A stretch of 64,000 nucleotides of DNA from Geothrix sp. 21YS21S-4. GTDB lineage: Bacteria > Acidobacteriota > Holophagae > Holophagales > Holophagaceae. The notes under the pieces were generated by a model, which was given only the letters and a program-made list of their open reading frames with translations, was not told where the DNA came from and made no database searches. The stretch spans positions 2,294,001 through 2,358,000 of the forward strand of contig NZ_CP132719.1 in NCBI RefSeq assembly GCF_030845995.1, written 5' to 3'. Positions 17,427 to 24,067 of this stretch are shown here, piece after piece. Positions within the stretch are counted from its first letter, which is position 1; each line of letters starts with the position of its first letter. Position numbers and translations under genes: made by a program.

Positions 17427-18473
17427 CTAGTACCCCTCGCCCTCCGCTGCGGCCTTCACCTTGCCCCGGTGGAAGCGGAACAGGAAGGTGAGGTAGCCGA
17501 TGGCCAGGGGGAAGCCCAGAATCCACCAGACCAGGCCCGCGCGAAGGCCGTGGACGCCCACGCTGGCGTTGTGGGCGGTGAGGTCGAACTGGGGGCCGAG
17601 GGTGGACTTCAGCATCACCGGATAGACGCAGGCGGCGCTGGCGGCGAGGAGGCCCAGGATGAAGGCGCCCGATCCGAGGAAGGCCAGGAGATGGCGCTTC
17701 TGCCAGATCCCGACGCCCACCACGACCAGCCCGGCCAGGAAGATGGCGGTCGCCAGCCACGCCAGAGGCGCGCTGCCGAGGCGGCTGAAGACGGCGGGAT
17801 TCACGATCCACGTGGCGTAGCTGGCGAGGACCCACAGCACCAGGACGGCCGCCCACAGCTTGGCGGCGAGGCCGGCGGAGCGCGCGTGGACGGGGCCCTC
17901 CGTCTTCCAGGCCAGGAACAGCGACCCGTGGGCCGCCACCGCTACCAGCGCGAAGACGCCGATCAGGACGGTGTACCAGTCGAGGATCCCGGGCTGGGAG
18001 CCCAGCCGGAAGTTGGTCCACAGCGGCATTTCGAAGTATCCGCTCCCGTCCAGGGGCACGCCCCGCAGGACATTGCCCAGGGCCGCGCCCAAGAGCACCG
18101 GCAGCAGGATGCTGACGAAACTGAAGGCGAAGTCCCAGAACCGGCGCCACAGGCCGTCCTGGACGTGGGAGCGGAACTCGATGGAGATCCCGCGCCCCAT
18201 CAGGCACCACACCACCAGCCACATGGCCAGGTAGAAGCCGGAGAAGCCCGCGGCCAGCACCTTGGGGAAGGCCAGGAACAGGGACCCGCCGCCGGCCAGC
18301 AGCCAGACCTCGTTCCCGTCCCACAGGGGCCCGATGGCGGCGAGCACCTCGCGGCGCTCCTCGTTCGTCCGGGCGACGGCGTGATGCAGGATCCCGGCGC
18401 CGAAGTCGAAGCCGTCCATCACGACGTAGATGGCGACCATCACGGAGACGAGCCAAAACCATAGTTCATGCAT
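17427..18473 (-). CDS. cydB: Cytochrome bd quinol oxidase subunit II
   Basis: This 348-residue, eight- or nine-helix membrane protein pairs with CydA to reduce oxygen to water at the inner membrane without proton pumping. The N-terminus LWFWLVSVMVAIYVVMDGFD and GPLWDGNEVWLLAGGGSLF are classical CydB motifs. It starts 9 bp after the cydA stop (ATG with GGAGT upstream) and ends before a strong terminator. No small cydX-like reading frame fits between the cydB stop and the terminator. Confidence 0.95.
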   Translation of the reverse strand: MHELWFWLVSVMVAIYVVMDGFDFGAGILHHAVARTNEERREVLAAIGPLWDGNEVWLLAGGGSLFLAFPKVLAAGFSGFYLAMWLVVWCLMGRGISIEFRSHVQDGLWRRFWDFAFSFVSILLPVLLGAALGNVLRGVPLDGSGYFEMPLWTNFRLGSQPGILDWYTVLIGVFALVAVAAHGSLFLAWKTEGPVHARSAGLAAKLWAAVLVLWVLASYATWIVNPAVFSRLGSAPLAWLATAIFLAGLVVVGVGIWQKRHLLAFLGSGAFILGLLAASAACVYPVMLKSTLGPQFDLTAHNASVGVHGLRAGLVWWILGFPLAIGYLTFLFRFHRGKVKAAAEGEGY

Positions 18474-18482
18474 GGCGGACTC

Positions 18483-19844
18483 CTAGACGTTCGACGGGTT
18501 CGGGTGGGTCGGCGCGTTGAGGGCGTGGGGCGCCGGCCCGTGGGCGATCTCGCGGCCGATCAGGAACAGCCACAGGACGCTCAGGATGGTGAAGATGCCG
18601 GCGAAACCCAGGGTGGTGAAGGCCGTGTGGCCCGCGTTCACCGTGGGCGACGCGCCGTGCACGGTGCGCAGGACGCCGTAGATCAGCCAGGGCTGGCGGC
18701 CCAGCTCGGCCACCGCCCAGCCCGCCGTGGTGGCGATGTAGGGGAAGGGGAAGGCCAGCATCAGGATCCAGAGCATGGGCCTCGCGGTGTCCAGCTTCTT
18801 CCGCCACAGCAGGAGCCCGGCCAGGCCCATGATCGCGATCATGATCGTCCCCAGGCCCGCCATGATGTGGAAGGCGTAGTAGAGCAGCTCGATGTTCTGC
18901 GGCCACTGGTCCTCGGGGAACTCCAGCAGGCCCTTCACGTTGCTGGAGAAGCTGCCGTAGGCGATGAAGCTGAGGACCGCCGGAAGCTGGATGGGATTCT
19001 CGATCCGGCGCTTGGCCACGTCCGGCTGGCCCACCAGGGTGAGGCTCGCCCGGGGTCCGCTCTCGAAGCGCCCTTCCATCGCCGCGAGGCTGATGGGCTG
19101 GTGCTTCGCCACGAGCTTGCCCTGGAGGTCCCCGGTGGGGAACGCCACCAGCACGCTGAACACGAGGCCCATGATGGTGCCGGTCCGGAGGTTCAGCTTC
19201 GCCTGCTCGGGATAGAGGCCCTTGAGCGTCCAGTAGGCGCCCACGGCGGCCACCACGAAGGAGCCGGTCACCACCGCCGCGATCATGTTGTGGGCGTACT
19301 GCCCCAGCGCCCAGGGGTTCAGCAGGAAGGCCCAGAAGCTGGCGAGCTGGAGCGTCCCGTCCGCCGCCACGGTGTAGCCGACGGGATGCTGCATGAAGGC
19401 ATTGGTGGCGATGATGAAGTAGCCCGACAGCCAGCTTCCGATCCACAGCGCCAGCGCCGCGCCGAAGTGGCCCTTGGGCGACAGGCGCTTCTCGCCCCAG
19501 ATCAGGAGGCCCAGGAAGCTGCTCTCCAGGAAGAAGGCGAACATGCCCTCCATTCCCAGCGTCTGGCCGATGATCCCGCCGGAAAGGTGGGAGAACTTCG
19601 CCCAGTTCGTGCCGAACTGGAATTCGAGGGGAATGCCCGTCACCACGCCCACCGCGAAGTTGATCCCGAAGATGCGGATCCAGAACCGCGCGGCGTCGTT
19701 GTAGCGGGCCTCGCCCGTCCGCAGCCCCAGCGCCTTCAGGACGACGATGACCAGGGCCAGGCCCATCGTCAGCTGGGGGAAGAGGTAGTGATAGGTCGCC
19801 GTGAACCCGAACTGAAGCCTGTGCCAGAAAAGCGGATCGCCCAT
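18483..19844 (-). CDS. cydA: Cytochrome bd quinol oxidase subunit I
   Basis: This 453-residue subunit carries haems b558, b595 and d. Visible landmarks are HRLQFGFTATYHYLFPQLT near the N-terminus, FSHLSGGIIGQTLGMEGMFA, NAFMQHPVGYTV, the short periplasmic Q-loop region (about residues 245-300) and GRQPWLIYGVLRT near the C-terminus. Its length indicates the short Q-loop type. It is first in the cydAB operon, with a candidate promoter at 19894-19922. High oxygen affinity is the family's usual role, suiting microaerobic or protective respiration in an otherwise anaerobic lifestyle. Confidence 0.95.
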   Translation of the reverse strand: MGDPLFWHRLQFGFTATYHYLFPQLTMGLALVIVVLKALGLRTGEARYNDAARFWIRIFGINFAVGVVTGIPLEFQFGTNWAKFSHLSGGIIGQTLGMEGMFAFFLESSFLGLLIWGEKRLSPKGHFGAALALWIGSWLSGYFIIATNAFMQHPVGYTVAADGTLQLASFWAFLLNPWALGQYAHNMIAAVVTGSFVVAAVGAYWTLKGLYPEQAKLNLRTGTIMGLVFSVLVAFPTGDLQGKLVAKHQPISLAAMEGRFESGPRASLTLVGQPDVAKRRIENPIQLPAVLSFIAYGSFSSNVKGLLEFPEDQWPQNIELLYYAFHIMAGLGTIMIAIMGLAGLLLWRKKLDTARPMLWILMLAFPFPYIATTAGWAVAELGRQPWLIYGVLRTVHGASPTVNAGHTAFTTLGFAGIFTILSVLWLFLIGREIAHGPAPHALNAPTHPNPSNV

Positions 19845-19893
19845 GGTCCCTCCGTCCCACCTGCGTGCGGTGCGTCAGTGCTGAATCGCGCCC

Positions 19894-19922
19894 AGTATCC
19901 CACGGCCGAAGGGGACCTTGAA
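19894..19922 (-). promoter_or_regulatory. Putative cydA promoter
   Basis: On the minus strand TTCAAG and GATACT are 17 bp apart, ending 50 nt before the cydA ATG. The -35 overlaps TTGAACGTCACAA (plus strand 19918-19930), an imperfect TTG-N7-CAA dyad loosely like a CRP/FNR-family half-site pair. The match is weak. Confidence 0.35.
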
Positions 19923-19956
19923 CGTCACAATCGCCCCTGAATTTTCCGCCGCGCGG

Positions 19957-21228
19957 TCAGACCGGGCCGTCGTCACACTCCGCGCTCGGTGCGGCCTGCT
20001 TCCGGCGGTGCCGGAGCCCGACGCCCGCCGCGGCGAAACCGGCGGCGGCCCCCACGCCCAGCGCCCAGCGCGGACCAAAGGCATCGGCGACGCGGCCCAC
20101 CAGCGGCGCGCCGAGGGGCGTGCCGCCCACGATCAGCGCCAGGAGGATGGCCACCACCCGGCCCCGCATGGCGGGCTCCGTGGAGAGCTGCACCAGGCTG
20201 TTGGTGGAAGTGGTGAGGATCTGGGCGGAAGCCCCGACCAGGACCAGCGCCGCGCCGAAGAATCCGTAGCTGGGCATCACCGCGGCGAGGCCGCAGCCCA
20301 GCCCGAACACCGCCGCGGCGCCCGCCAGCAGCCCGATCCGCGGCTCCGGCCGCGACGCGGCGAACAGCGCGCCCGCCACGGAGCCGATGGCCATGATCGA
20401 GGTGAGGAGCCCGAACTGGGCGGCGCCCGCATGGAACACCGTGGCCGACATGGTGGAGATGAAGATGGGGAAATTGAGCCCGAAGGTCCCGATCAGGAAG
20501 AGCATCAGGAGAAGGGCCTTGAGATCGGATCGCCCCCACACGTAGCGGAACCCTTCGGCCAGGCTTCCCGCCGCGCGCGGCAGCTTCGGCTTGCGGTGGA
20601 GATGCGCCACCCGAAGCAGGCTCAGCGAGCCCAGGACCGCGGCGAAGGACGCGGCGTTGATCAGGAAGACCCAGCCCGTGCCCACCTTGGCGATCAGGAC
20701 ACCGGCAACGGCCGGGCCGATCATCCGGGCGGCGTTGAAGGAGGTGGAATTCAGGGCGACGGCGTTGGACAGATCCGCCTCCCCCGCCAGCTCCGACACG
20801 AAGGTCTGGCGGGCGGGCGCATCGAAGGCGGCCACGCAGCCGAGCAGGAGCGCGAACCCGTAGACGTGCCACAGCCGCACGCGGCCCGTGACCGTCAGCA
20901 GGCCCAGCCCCAGGGCCAGTAGCCCGAGCGTCGCCTGGGTGGCGAACAGCAGCTTGCGCCGGTCGAAGTGATCGGCGGCGAACCCGGTGAGGGGCAGCAG
21001 CAGGATCTGCGGACCGAACTGGAGCCCCATCACGGCGCCGACGGCCGTGGCGTTGTGCGAGGTGAGCTGGGTCAGGACGAGCCAGTCCTGGGCGATGCGC
21101 TGCATCCACGTGCCCACGTTGGAGACGATCGCCCCGGCCGCCCACACGCGGTAGTTGAAGCTCCGCAGCGCCCGGAAGGTGCCGCGCCAGGAGGCGCTCC
21201 CGGGCCCGGCCGGGCCGTCTTCAGCCAC
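19957..21228 (-). CDS. MFS exporter (EntS/MFS_3-like)
   Basis: This 423-residue transporter has about twelve hydrophobic helices and the family's N-terminal pattern ALRSFNYRVWAAGAIVSNVG followed by TWMQRIAQDWLVLTQ. That pattern is common in MFS_3 efflux proteins such as enterobactin exporter EntS. The loop ADHFDRRKLL is the MFS motif A equivalent. The start is taken as GTG at 21228, overlapping the end of the upstream hydrolase gene by 8 bp. It is last in the marR-hydrolase-MFS operon, so it probably exports the compound that the MarR protein senses. Confidence 0.82.
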   Translation of the reverse strand: MAEDGPAGPGSASWRGTFRALRSFNYRVWAAGAIVSNVGTWMQRIAQDWLVLTQLTSHNATAVGAVMGLQFGPQILLLPLTGFAADHFDRRKLLFATQATLGLLALGLGLLTVTGRVRLWHVYGFALLLGCVAAFDAPARQTFVSELAGEADLSNAVALNSTSFNAARMIGPAVAGVLIAKVGTGWVFLINAASFAAVLGSLSLLRVAHLHRKPKLPRAAGSLAEGFRYVWGRSDLKALLLMLFLIGTFGLNFPIFISTMSATVFHAGAAQFGLLTSIMAIGSVAGALFAASRPEPRIGLLAGAAAVFGLGCGLAAVMPSYGFFGAALVLVGASAQILTTSTNSLVQLSTEPAMRGRVVAILLALIVGGTPLGAPLVGRVADAFGPRWALGVGAAAGFAAAGVGLRHRRKQAAPSAECDDGPV

Positions 21229-21784
21229 GGGCGCCGTCCAGGAGGGCCAGGATCTCGGCGGTGGTGCCGGTCTCTCCCAGCCGCGGGAAGACCCGCGCCA
21301 CGCTGTTGGCGTGGGCGTCGGCATCCGTGTCCGTCATGGCGTCGATCGCCAGGGTGACGTTGAATCCCAGCTCGTGGGCGTGCCGCGCCGTGGATTCGAC
21401 CCCGCTGCAGGTCGCGATCCCCGCGATCACCACCTGGGTGACGCCCAGCGCCGCCAAATGCTCGCGGAGCCCGGTGTTTGTGAACGCGCCCCAGGTCCGC
21501 TTCGCCACGACGTGATCCTCCGGCTGCCGATCGAGTTCCGGCGCCAGCTCGAACCACTCGGGAGAGGTGGGTCCTCCGCTGCGCGTCCGCTCCACGCGGC
21601 CCGGCGCGCCGCCGACCACGGTGACCAGGACCACCGGCAAGCTGCGCCGCCGGAAGGCGGCGGCCAGGGCGGCGGCGCGCGCCACCACCTCGTCCGCGGG
21701 ATGCACCGTGGGATAGGCCCGGATGCCCTGCTGCAGGTCGATGACGATGAGGGCCGTCCTGGGATCGAGCGTGGTGAGGGCCAT
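21221..21784 (-). CDS. Isochorismatase-family cysteine hydrolase
   Basis: This 187-residue protein has the cysteine-hydrolase triad: Asp in ALIVIDLQQGI, Lys in VVAKRTWGAF, and Cys in GIATCSGVESTARHA. The fold is used by isochorismatases, nicotinamidases and related amidases; the substrate is not evident. It lacks the aryl-carrier domain of siderophore isochorismatases. The ATG lies 20 bp after the marR stop, and its 3' end overlaps the exporter start. A detoxification role, hydrolysing a compound that the exporter also removes, is inferred from context. Confidence 0.82.
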   Translation of the reverse strand: MALTTLDPRTALIVIDLQQGIRAYPTVHPADEVVARAAALAAAFRRRSLPVVLVTVVGGAPGRVERTRSGGPTSPEWFELAPELDRQPEDHVVAKRTWGAFTNTGLREHLAALGVTQVVIAGIATCSGVESTARHAHELGFNVTLAIDAMTDTDADAHANSVARVFPRLGETGTTAEILALLDGARG

Positions 21785-21804
21785 GGCGTCTCCTTGGGAA
21801 AAGT

Positions 21805-22251
21805 TCAGGGCTCGGCGAGGCGCGCGAGCAGTTCCACCGCGGCCGCGAGCTTCTTCTGCTCCGGCGGCGTGAGGTGGCGGCGGAGGGCGCGGAACAGCCA
21901 GTCCTCCCGCGCGGCGCGGGCCGCCTGCACCTTCTTCACGCAGGCGTCCGTCAGCGACAGGAGGGTCCGCCGCCCATCGGCGGGATCCGGCGCGCCGCTC
22001 ACGAGGCCCGCCGCCTTGAGCGCCGCCACCGTTTCGCCCATGGACTGGGGACGCATCCCCTCCGCCGCCGCCAGGGCCGACACCGTGGCGGGCCCGTCCT
22101 GCTCCAGGCGGACCAGGACCCGCACCTGGGTCCAGCTGAGGTCGCCCAACTGCGCTTCCCCGCGCATCCGGCGCTTCAGCTTGCCCAGGACGATCCTCAG
22201 CTCCGCCGCCAGGGCCGCCGTGCGCGCGAGTTCGGGATCCCGTTCATCCAT
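21805..22251 (-). CDS. MarR-family transcriptional regulator
   Basis: This 148-residue winged-helix regulator contains LSWTQVRVLVRLEQDGPATV, the recognition helix region MRPQSMGETVAALKAAGLVS and the wing DPADGRRTLLSLTD. Such proteins repress small-molecule-inducible efflux or detoxification operons and often their own gene. I choose the ATG at 22251; an in-frame TTG at 22266 would place the start inside the 38-bp palindrome. It is the first gene of the operon with the hydrolase and the MFS exporter. Confidence 0.88.
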   Translation of the reverse strand: MDERDPELARTAALAAELRIVLGKLKRRMRGEAQLGDLSWTQVRVLVRLEQDGPATVSALAAAEGMRPQSMGETVAALKAAGLVSGAPDPADGRRTLLSLTDACVKKVQAARAAREDWLFRALRRHLTPPEQKKLAAAVELLARLAEP

Positions 22252-22264
22252 GGGCGAGGCGTCC

Positions 22265-22302
22265 AATCATGAAGGCAACCTTCACAGGTTGCCTTCATGA
22301 TT
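22265..22302. promoter_or_regulatory. Perfect 16-bp-arm palindrome upstream of marR (operator candidate)
   Basis: AATCATGAAGGCAACC (22265-22280) and GGTTGCCTTCATGATT (22287-22302) are exact complements around TTCACA. It ends 13 bp before the marR ATG. It lacks a T-run on either strand, which favours an autoregulatory binding site over a terminator of the preceding arsR gene. Confidence 0.75.
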
Positions 22303-22375
22303 CAGTCCCGTCAAGCCGGCCGCCGTCCCTGCCGGAAGACGGCGGGAAATCTCCCGGCTCGGCCGTTCCAGTCCC

Positions 22376-22705
22376 CTACTTGAGGGCCTTGTAGCTGACG
22401 CGGGCGCGGGCGGTGACGTGGCCGCAGACCAGGTCGCACAGCTCGCCCACGAGGGGCATCGCGGGCGTGAAGTAGACGGCGTTGCCCTCGGGCTCGCGGC
22501 TGACCAGCCCCACCCGGACCAGGCAGGCCAGGTGCTTGGAGGCATTGGCCTGGGACAGCCCCGCGGCTTCGGCCACGGTCCCCTGGCTGAGGGCCCCGTC
22601 CGCCTCGAGCAGGGCGCGGAGGATCTTCAGCCGCGACACGTCGCCCATGGCGCTGAACAGGCCGCTCACTTCCTCGATCATGGGATTGCTCAGCTGATGG
22701 GGCAC
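22376..22705 (-). CDS. ArsR-family transcriptional regulator
   Basis: This 109-residue winged-helix repressor contains LFSAMGDVSRLKILRALLEA, the recognition helix LSQANASKHLACLVRVGLV and the wing REPEGNAVYFT. Cysteines occur in HLACL and in the C-terminal helix ELCDLVC, so metal, thiol or redox sensing is possible. The GTG at 22705 is preceded by AGGAG 8 nt upstream, better than upstream in-frame starts. No obvious target gene sits beside it except divergent kdsC, and it may act elsewhere or on itself. Confidence 0.82.
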   Translation of the reverse strand: MPHQLSNPMIEEVSGLFSAMGDVSRLKILRALLEADGALSQGTVAEAAGLSQANASKHLACLVRVGLVSREPEGNAVYFTPAMPLVGELCDLVCGHVTARARVSYKALK

Positions 22706-22738
22706 GACTTCAACTCCTGAAGCATATAGCCATCTAAC

Positions 22739-22752
22739 GGACGATTTCGTCC
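22739..22752. promoter_or_regulatory. Short palindrome upstream of arsR
   Basis: GGACGA-TT-TCGTCC is a perfect inverted repeat in the arsR/kdsC divergent spacer, 34 bp upstream of the arsR GTG. It could be an ArsR operator; short palindromes in GC-rich DNA also arise by chance. Confidence 0.3.
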
Positions 22753-22875
22753 AGCCGAAATCCGTCACCACACCAGAACTGTAGCTTCATCGAAGCACCC
22801 GGCGGACAAATATCCACCTCCATGTCGTTTTTGTCGGAGCGCCGGTGGCTTGGTAGGCTGATCCAGGAGATTCCC

Positions 22876-23400
22876 GTGGACGACCTGGACCTGCGCGCCG
22901 CCAAGATCCGCCTCCTCTGCACCGACGTGGACGGCGTGCTGACCGTCGGAACCCTGCACTACGGGGCGAGACCGGGGCACACCAAGGCGTTCAACGTCCG
23001 CGACGGCGCGGGGATCAAGTGGCTCCAGCGGGCGGGGATTCCCGTCGCCTTCATCTCGGGCCTGCACGCGGAAGCCACCATCCATCGGGCCCAGGATCTC
23101 GCGGTGGAGGACTGCTTCGCCGGGCACCTGGACAAGCGGCCCATCCTCGACCGGCTGTGCGAGAAGTACGGCCTGGAGTACGACCAGGTGGCCCACCTCG
23201 GAGACGACCTCGCGGACCTGCCCCTCCTGCGCCGGGTGGGATTCGCCTGCTGCCCTTCCGACGCCGCGTCCGAAGTGAAGGCCGTCTGCCACTGGGTGCC
23301 CGACGTGCCCGGCGGCTACGGCCTTCTCCGCGCCGTGGCGGAGCGCATCCTGAAAGCCCAGGGACACTGGGACGCCCTTCTCCGCAGCTACGAGGCCTGA
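22876..23400 (+). CDS. kdsC: KDO-8-phosphate phosphatase (KdsC-type HAD hydrolase)
   Basis: This 174-residue HAD phosphatase of the C0 (capless) group removes phosphate from 3-deoxy-D-manno-octulosonate 8-phosphate in lipopolysaccharide core synthesis. It shows the nucleophile motif LLCTDVDGVLTVG, the family-specific FNVRDGAGIKWLQRAGI, and the acidic motif AHLGDDLADLPLL. The GTG at 22876 with AGGAG 6 nt before it gives a KdsC-sized product; an ATG 54 nt upstream is also in frame. No other KDO genes are nearby. Related HAD enzymes act on other sugar phosphates. Confidence 0.82.
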   Translation: MDDLDLRAAKIRLLCTDVDGVLTVGTLHYGARPGHTKAFNVRDGAGIKWLQRAGIPVAFISGLHAEATIHRAQDLAVEDCFAGHLDKRPILDRLCEKYGLEYDQVAHLGDDLADLPLLRRVGFACCPSDAASEVKAVCHWVPDVPGGYGLLRAVAERILKAQGHWDALLRSYEA

Positions 23401-23401
23401 C

Positions 23402-23944
23402 ATGACGCTTCCCTTCCCCCTGCGCGCCCTCCTCCTCGCCGCCGCCGCGACGGCGCTTCCGGCGCAGGAAGCCACCTTCGGCCTCCGCGGCCACCTCCTG
23501 CTGCCCGTGGGCGACCTTCCGGACCTCGCCAGCGGCCAGCTGGGCCTGGGGCTCGCCGGATTCGTGGACATTCCCGTGGGCCGCGGCTTCTCGCTCCGCC
23601 CCGTGGTGGGCGGACAGTTCATCCCCAAGGGCGACTCCACCAAGCTGCCGGGGACGAAGACCCGGATCACCTCCGTGGATTTCATGGTGGACGCCGTGTG
23701 GTTCCCGTCGGAGAACCCGGAGCGCGGCCCCTACCTCGTGGGCTCCGCGGGCGCCCAGCAGTGGCAGATCAGTTCCGCGGGCACCACCACCTCCACCGTG
23801 ACCCACACCCGCATGGGCCTGGGCGCGGGGCTGGGCTACCAGGCCTCGCCCCGCCTCGGCTTCGAGATCAAGGGCGTGTGGAGCCCCATCACCCCCGACA
23901 TCACCGCCACCGGCCTGACCTTCGGCGCGACGATGCGGTTCTGA
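23402..23944 (+). CDS. Predicted outer-membrane beta-barrel protein
   Basis: This 180-residue protein has a signal peptide (LRALLLAAAATALPAQ). About eight amphipathic strands follow, ending FGATMRF with the terminal Phe typical of Bam-inserted barrels. Strands such as LGLGLAGFVDIPVGRGFSL and MGLGAGLGYQASPRLGFEIK are visible. The ATG lies one base after the kdsC stop, implying coupling, though a functional link beyond the outer membrane is not evident. Function unknown. Confidence 0.65.
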   Translation: MTLPFPLRALLLAAAATALPAQEATFGLRGHLLLPVGDLPDLASGQLGLGLAGFVDIPVGRGFSLRPVVGGQFIPKGDSTKLPGTKTRITSVDFMVDAVWFPSENPERGPYLVGSAGAQQWQISSAGTTTSTVTHTRMGLGAGLGYQASPRLGFEIKGVWSPITPDITATGLTFGATMRF

Positions 23945-23950
23945 AAGAGA

Positions 23951-24060
23951 AAGAAAGGAACCGCGAATGAACGCGAAAAAAGAAAGGTAGTGCTCTCATC
24001 TTTTCTTTTTCTTTTTCGCGCGCCCGTAGGGCGATTTCGCGCCTTTCGCGGTTTCTCTTC
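23951..24060. repeat. Intergenic inverted repeat, CGCGAATGAA-unit family
   Basis: The left arm is AACCGCGAATGAACGCGAAA followed by A-rich sequence. The right arm is CTTTTTCGCG, an interruption GCGCCCGTAGGGCGAT, then TTCGCGCCTTTCGCGGTTTC. It fills the convergent spacer between the barrel gene and the M3 peptidase gene. The T-rich tract in the middle could terminate both transcripts. Confidence 0.65.
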
Positions 24061-24067
24061 CGGTTCG

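Noticed and set aside
22822-22875. Longer N-terminus for KdsC from the upstream ATG
   Set aside because: It adds 18 residues not expected in the family, while the GTG at 22876 has a well-placed AGGAG; the longer form remains possible but less likely.
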